Shown one piece after another: positions 63,209-64,000 of a DNA stretch of 64,000 nt. The DNA lies in the NCBI GenBank assembly GCA_000965745.1, contig CP009479.1, positions 1,064,457-1,128,456 of the forward strand, in the 5' to 3' direction. The notes under the pieces were generated by a model. The model saw nothing but the letters and a program-made list of their open reading frames with translations, did not search any database and was not told the origin of the DNA. The translations under genes and the position numbers were made by a program. Positions within the stretch are counted from its first letter, which is position 1; each line of letters starts with the position of its first letter. This DNA is from an uncultured archaeon. Its GTDB lineage: Archaea; Thermoplasmatota; Thermoplasmata; Thermoplasmatales; Thermoplasmataceae.

Positions 63209-63985
63209 TCAATTTTTATGAGTCTTTTTCTTGGGCCTTTTCTTCTTCTGAACTCGGCGTACCATGTATATAGCTGATTTTGACCCATCCTCTCTGATGT
63301 CTTCCAACGAAAATATATCGGGCAGGTTTCTAACGAGGTCAGTTAATTTTTTAAACCCAAACGATCGTTGATCGAACCCAGGGTTTATCTTGCGCACAGA
63401 TTCACCTATACAGGTCAGATAAGCCTTTTCCTCATCCTTTTCACACATTTCGTAAGCTCTAAGCAACTGGTCAATTATTTCCCTGTTCTTTTCCTTGCTC
63501 CTTGGAGACTCTTCTAGAATCACTTTCACATCTTTTTCTGCCTTGGTTAAATTATCAGTGTAAACAAACACATTACATGCATTCACCAAGGAAGAAGAGG
63601 TTATATTTCTGCCAATTCCAAGGACAAATTTTCCACTTTCCTTCAGCCTTAAAACTAGTCTTGTGAAATCACTGTCACTCGACACAAGGCAAAAGGCGTC
63701 TATTTCGTTATTATACAGTATGTCCATCGCATCTATCACCATAGCAAAGTCCGAGGAATTTTTGCCGGAAAGATTGTGTATCTGAAGAACTGGAGAGAAT
63801 GCTTTCTCAAGAATAACCCTGTTCCAAGGGCTCATGCTCTGAATCGTGAAGTCACCATATATTCTTCTGATTACCACCTCTCCATATTTTCCTATCTCAT
63901 CCACAACAGAGTCTATGAGTTTATGTTCTGCGTTTTCAGCATCAATAAGCAGGGCAAATTTTAGCGATCTGTCAGATTCTTCCAT
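63209..63985 (-). CDS. NYN (LabA/DUF88) nuclease-like protein with OST-HTH domain
   Basis: A 258-residue protein. The N-terminal 150 residues form a PIN-like NYN domain: FALLIDAENAE (first Asp), DFAMVIDAMDILY and SSDSDFTRLVLRLKE (acidic pair), expected to cleave RNA. Residues ~170-245 resemble the OST-HTH/LOTUS domain (EIIDQLLRAYEMCE, then FGFKKLTDLVRNLPDIFSLE), an RNA-binding module often fused to it. The C-terminus is a lysine-rich tail. It lies at the island edge behind the defence cluster but is separated from it by the IS5 element. Confidence 0.88.
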   Translation of the reverse strand: MEESDRSLKFALLIDAENAEHKLIDSVVDEIGKYGEVVIRRIYGDFTIQSMSPWNRVILEKAFSPVLQIHNLSGKNSSDFAMVIDAMDILYNNEIDAFCLVSSDSDFTRLVLRLKESGKFVLGIGRNITSSSLVNACNVFVYTDNLTKAEKDVKVILEESPRSKEKNREIIDQLLRAYEMCEKDEEKAYLTCIGESVRKINPGFDQRSFGFKKLTDLVRNLPDIFSLEDIREDGSKSAIYMVRRVQKKKRPKKKTHKN

Positions 63986-64000
63986 GTTATTCCAGTATAG

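Noticed and set aside
1-64000. CRISPR arrays and cas genes
   Set aside because: No regularly spaced direct repeats and no Cas-like proteins were found.

Overview
The window looks like a chromosome segment of an archaeon of the Thermoplasmata, most likely an acidophilic Thermoplasmatales relative; the genus cannot be fixed from sequence alone. Evidence: ribosomal protein L15e, replication factor C large subunit, a probable Pop5-type RNase P protein, a thermosome subunit, archaeal-type S-adenosylmethionine synthase, the tRNA wyosine enzyme Taw1, TATA boxes about 25 nt upstream of start codons (leaderless or near-leaderless messages) and GGTGA-type ribosome sites before internal genes. No CRISPR array or rRNA was seen.

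Layout. About 1-26.9 kb is mostly core genome: an orphan D12 adenine methylase, tRNA-Ser(UGA), L15e, RNase P/RFC, a flippase, an acyl-CoA dehydrogenase, Taw1, thermosome, a Nudix enzyme, a GHMP sugar kinase with a possible structured leader, pyrophosphatase, an MFS carrier with an apparent one-base frameshift, UbiA/UbiD, PPDK, a hydrolase/nitrilase/CoaBC group, a TrmB regulator and endonuclease IV. At 26.9-32 kb a tRNA-Thr(CGU) gene is followed by three more copies of its 3' end (two in a 51-bp tandem repeat, one degenerate). These bracket a large secreted protein, a decayed gene, a VapBC pair and a membrane protein, so the tRNA gene seems to have served as an integration site more than once. 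An IS630 element (32.2-33.4 kb) sits in codons 3-4 of a membrane-protein gene that can be rejoined exactly across the TA duplication. Core-like genes resume at about 34-43.8 kb: an orphan TSPPY methylase, HAD hydrolase, MFS, SAM synthase, amidase, TspO and glutamate decarboxylase.

From 43.8 kb to the end is an accessory island: a tyrosine integrase with a C-terminal zinc ribbon, an IS3-type element with an A7 frameshift site, an IS21 element with a 5-bp target duplication, an AT-richer minus-strand defence-like gene cluster (49.9-61.9 kb), an IS5-type element with a 9-bp target duplication, a decayed gene end and an NYN-domain protein.

The cluster reads, in transcription order: HsdR-N-like PD-(D/E)XK nuclease, small AbrB-like protein, small zinc-ribbon protein, large Eco57I-like adenine methylase, PLD-nuclease/SNF2-helicase fusion, an 885-residue protein with two membrane segments and no recognised domain, an HNH nuclease and a DGQHR (DndB-like) protein. 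Methylase, helicase and nucleases together suggest a restriction-type defence system; this gene combination, with a membrane-anchored large subunit and a DGQHR/HNH pair, is the best candidate for an undescribed system in the window.
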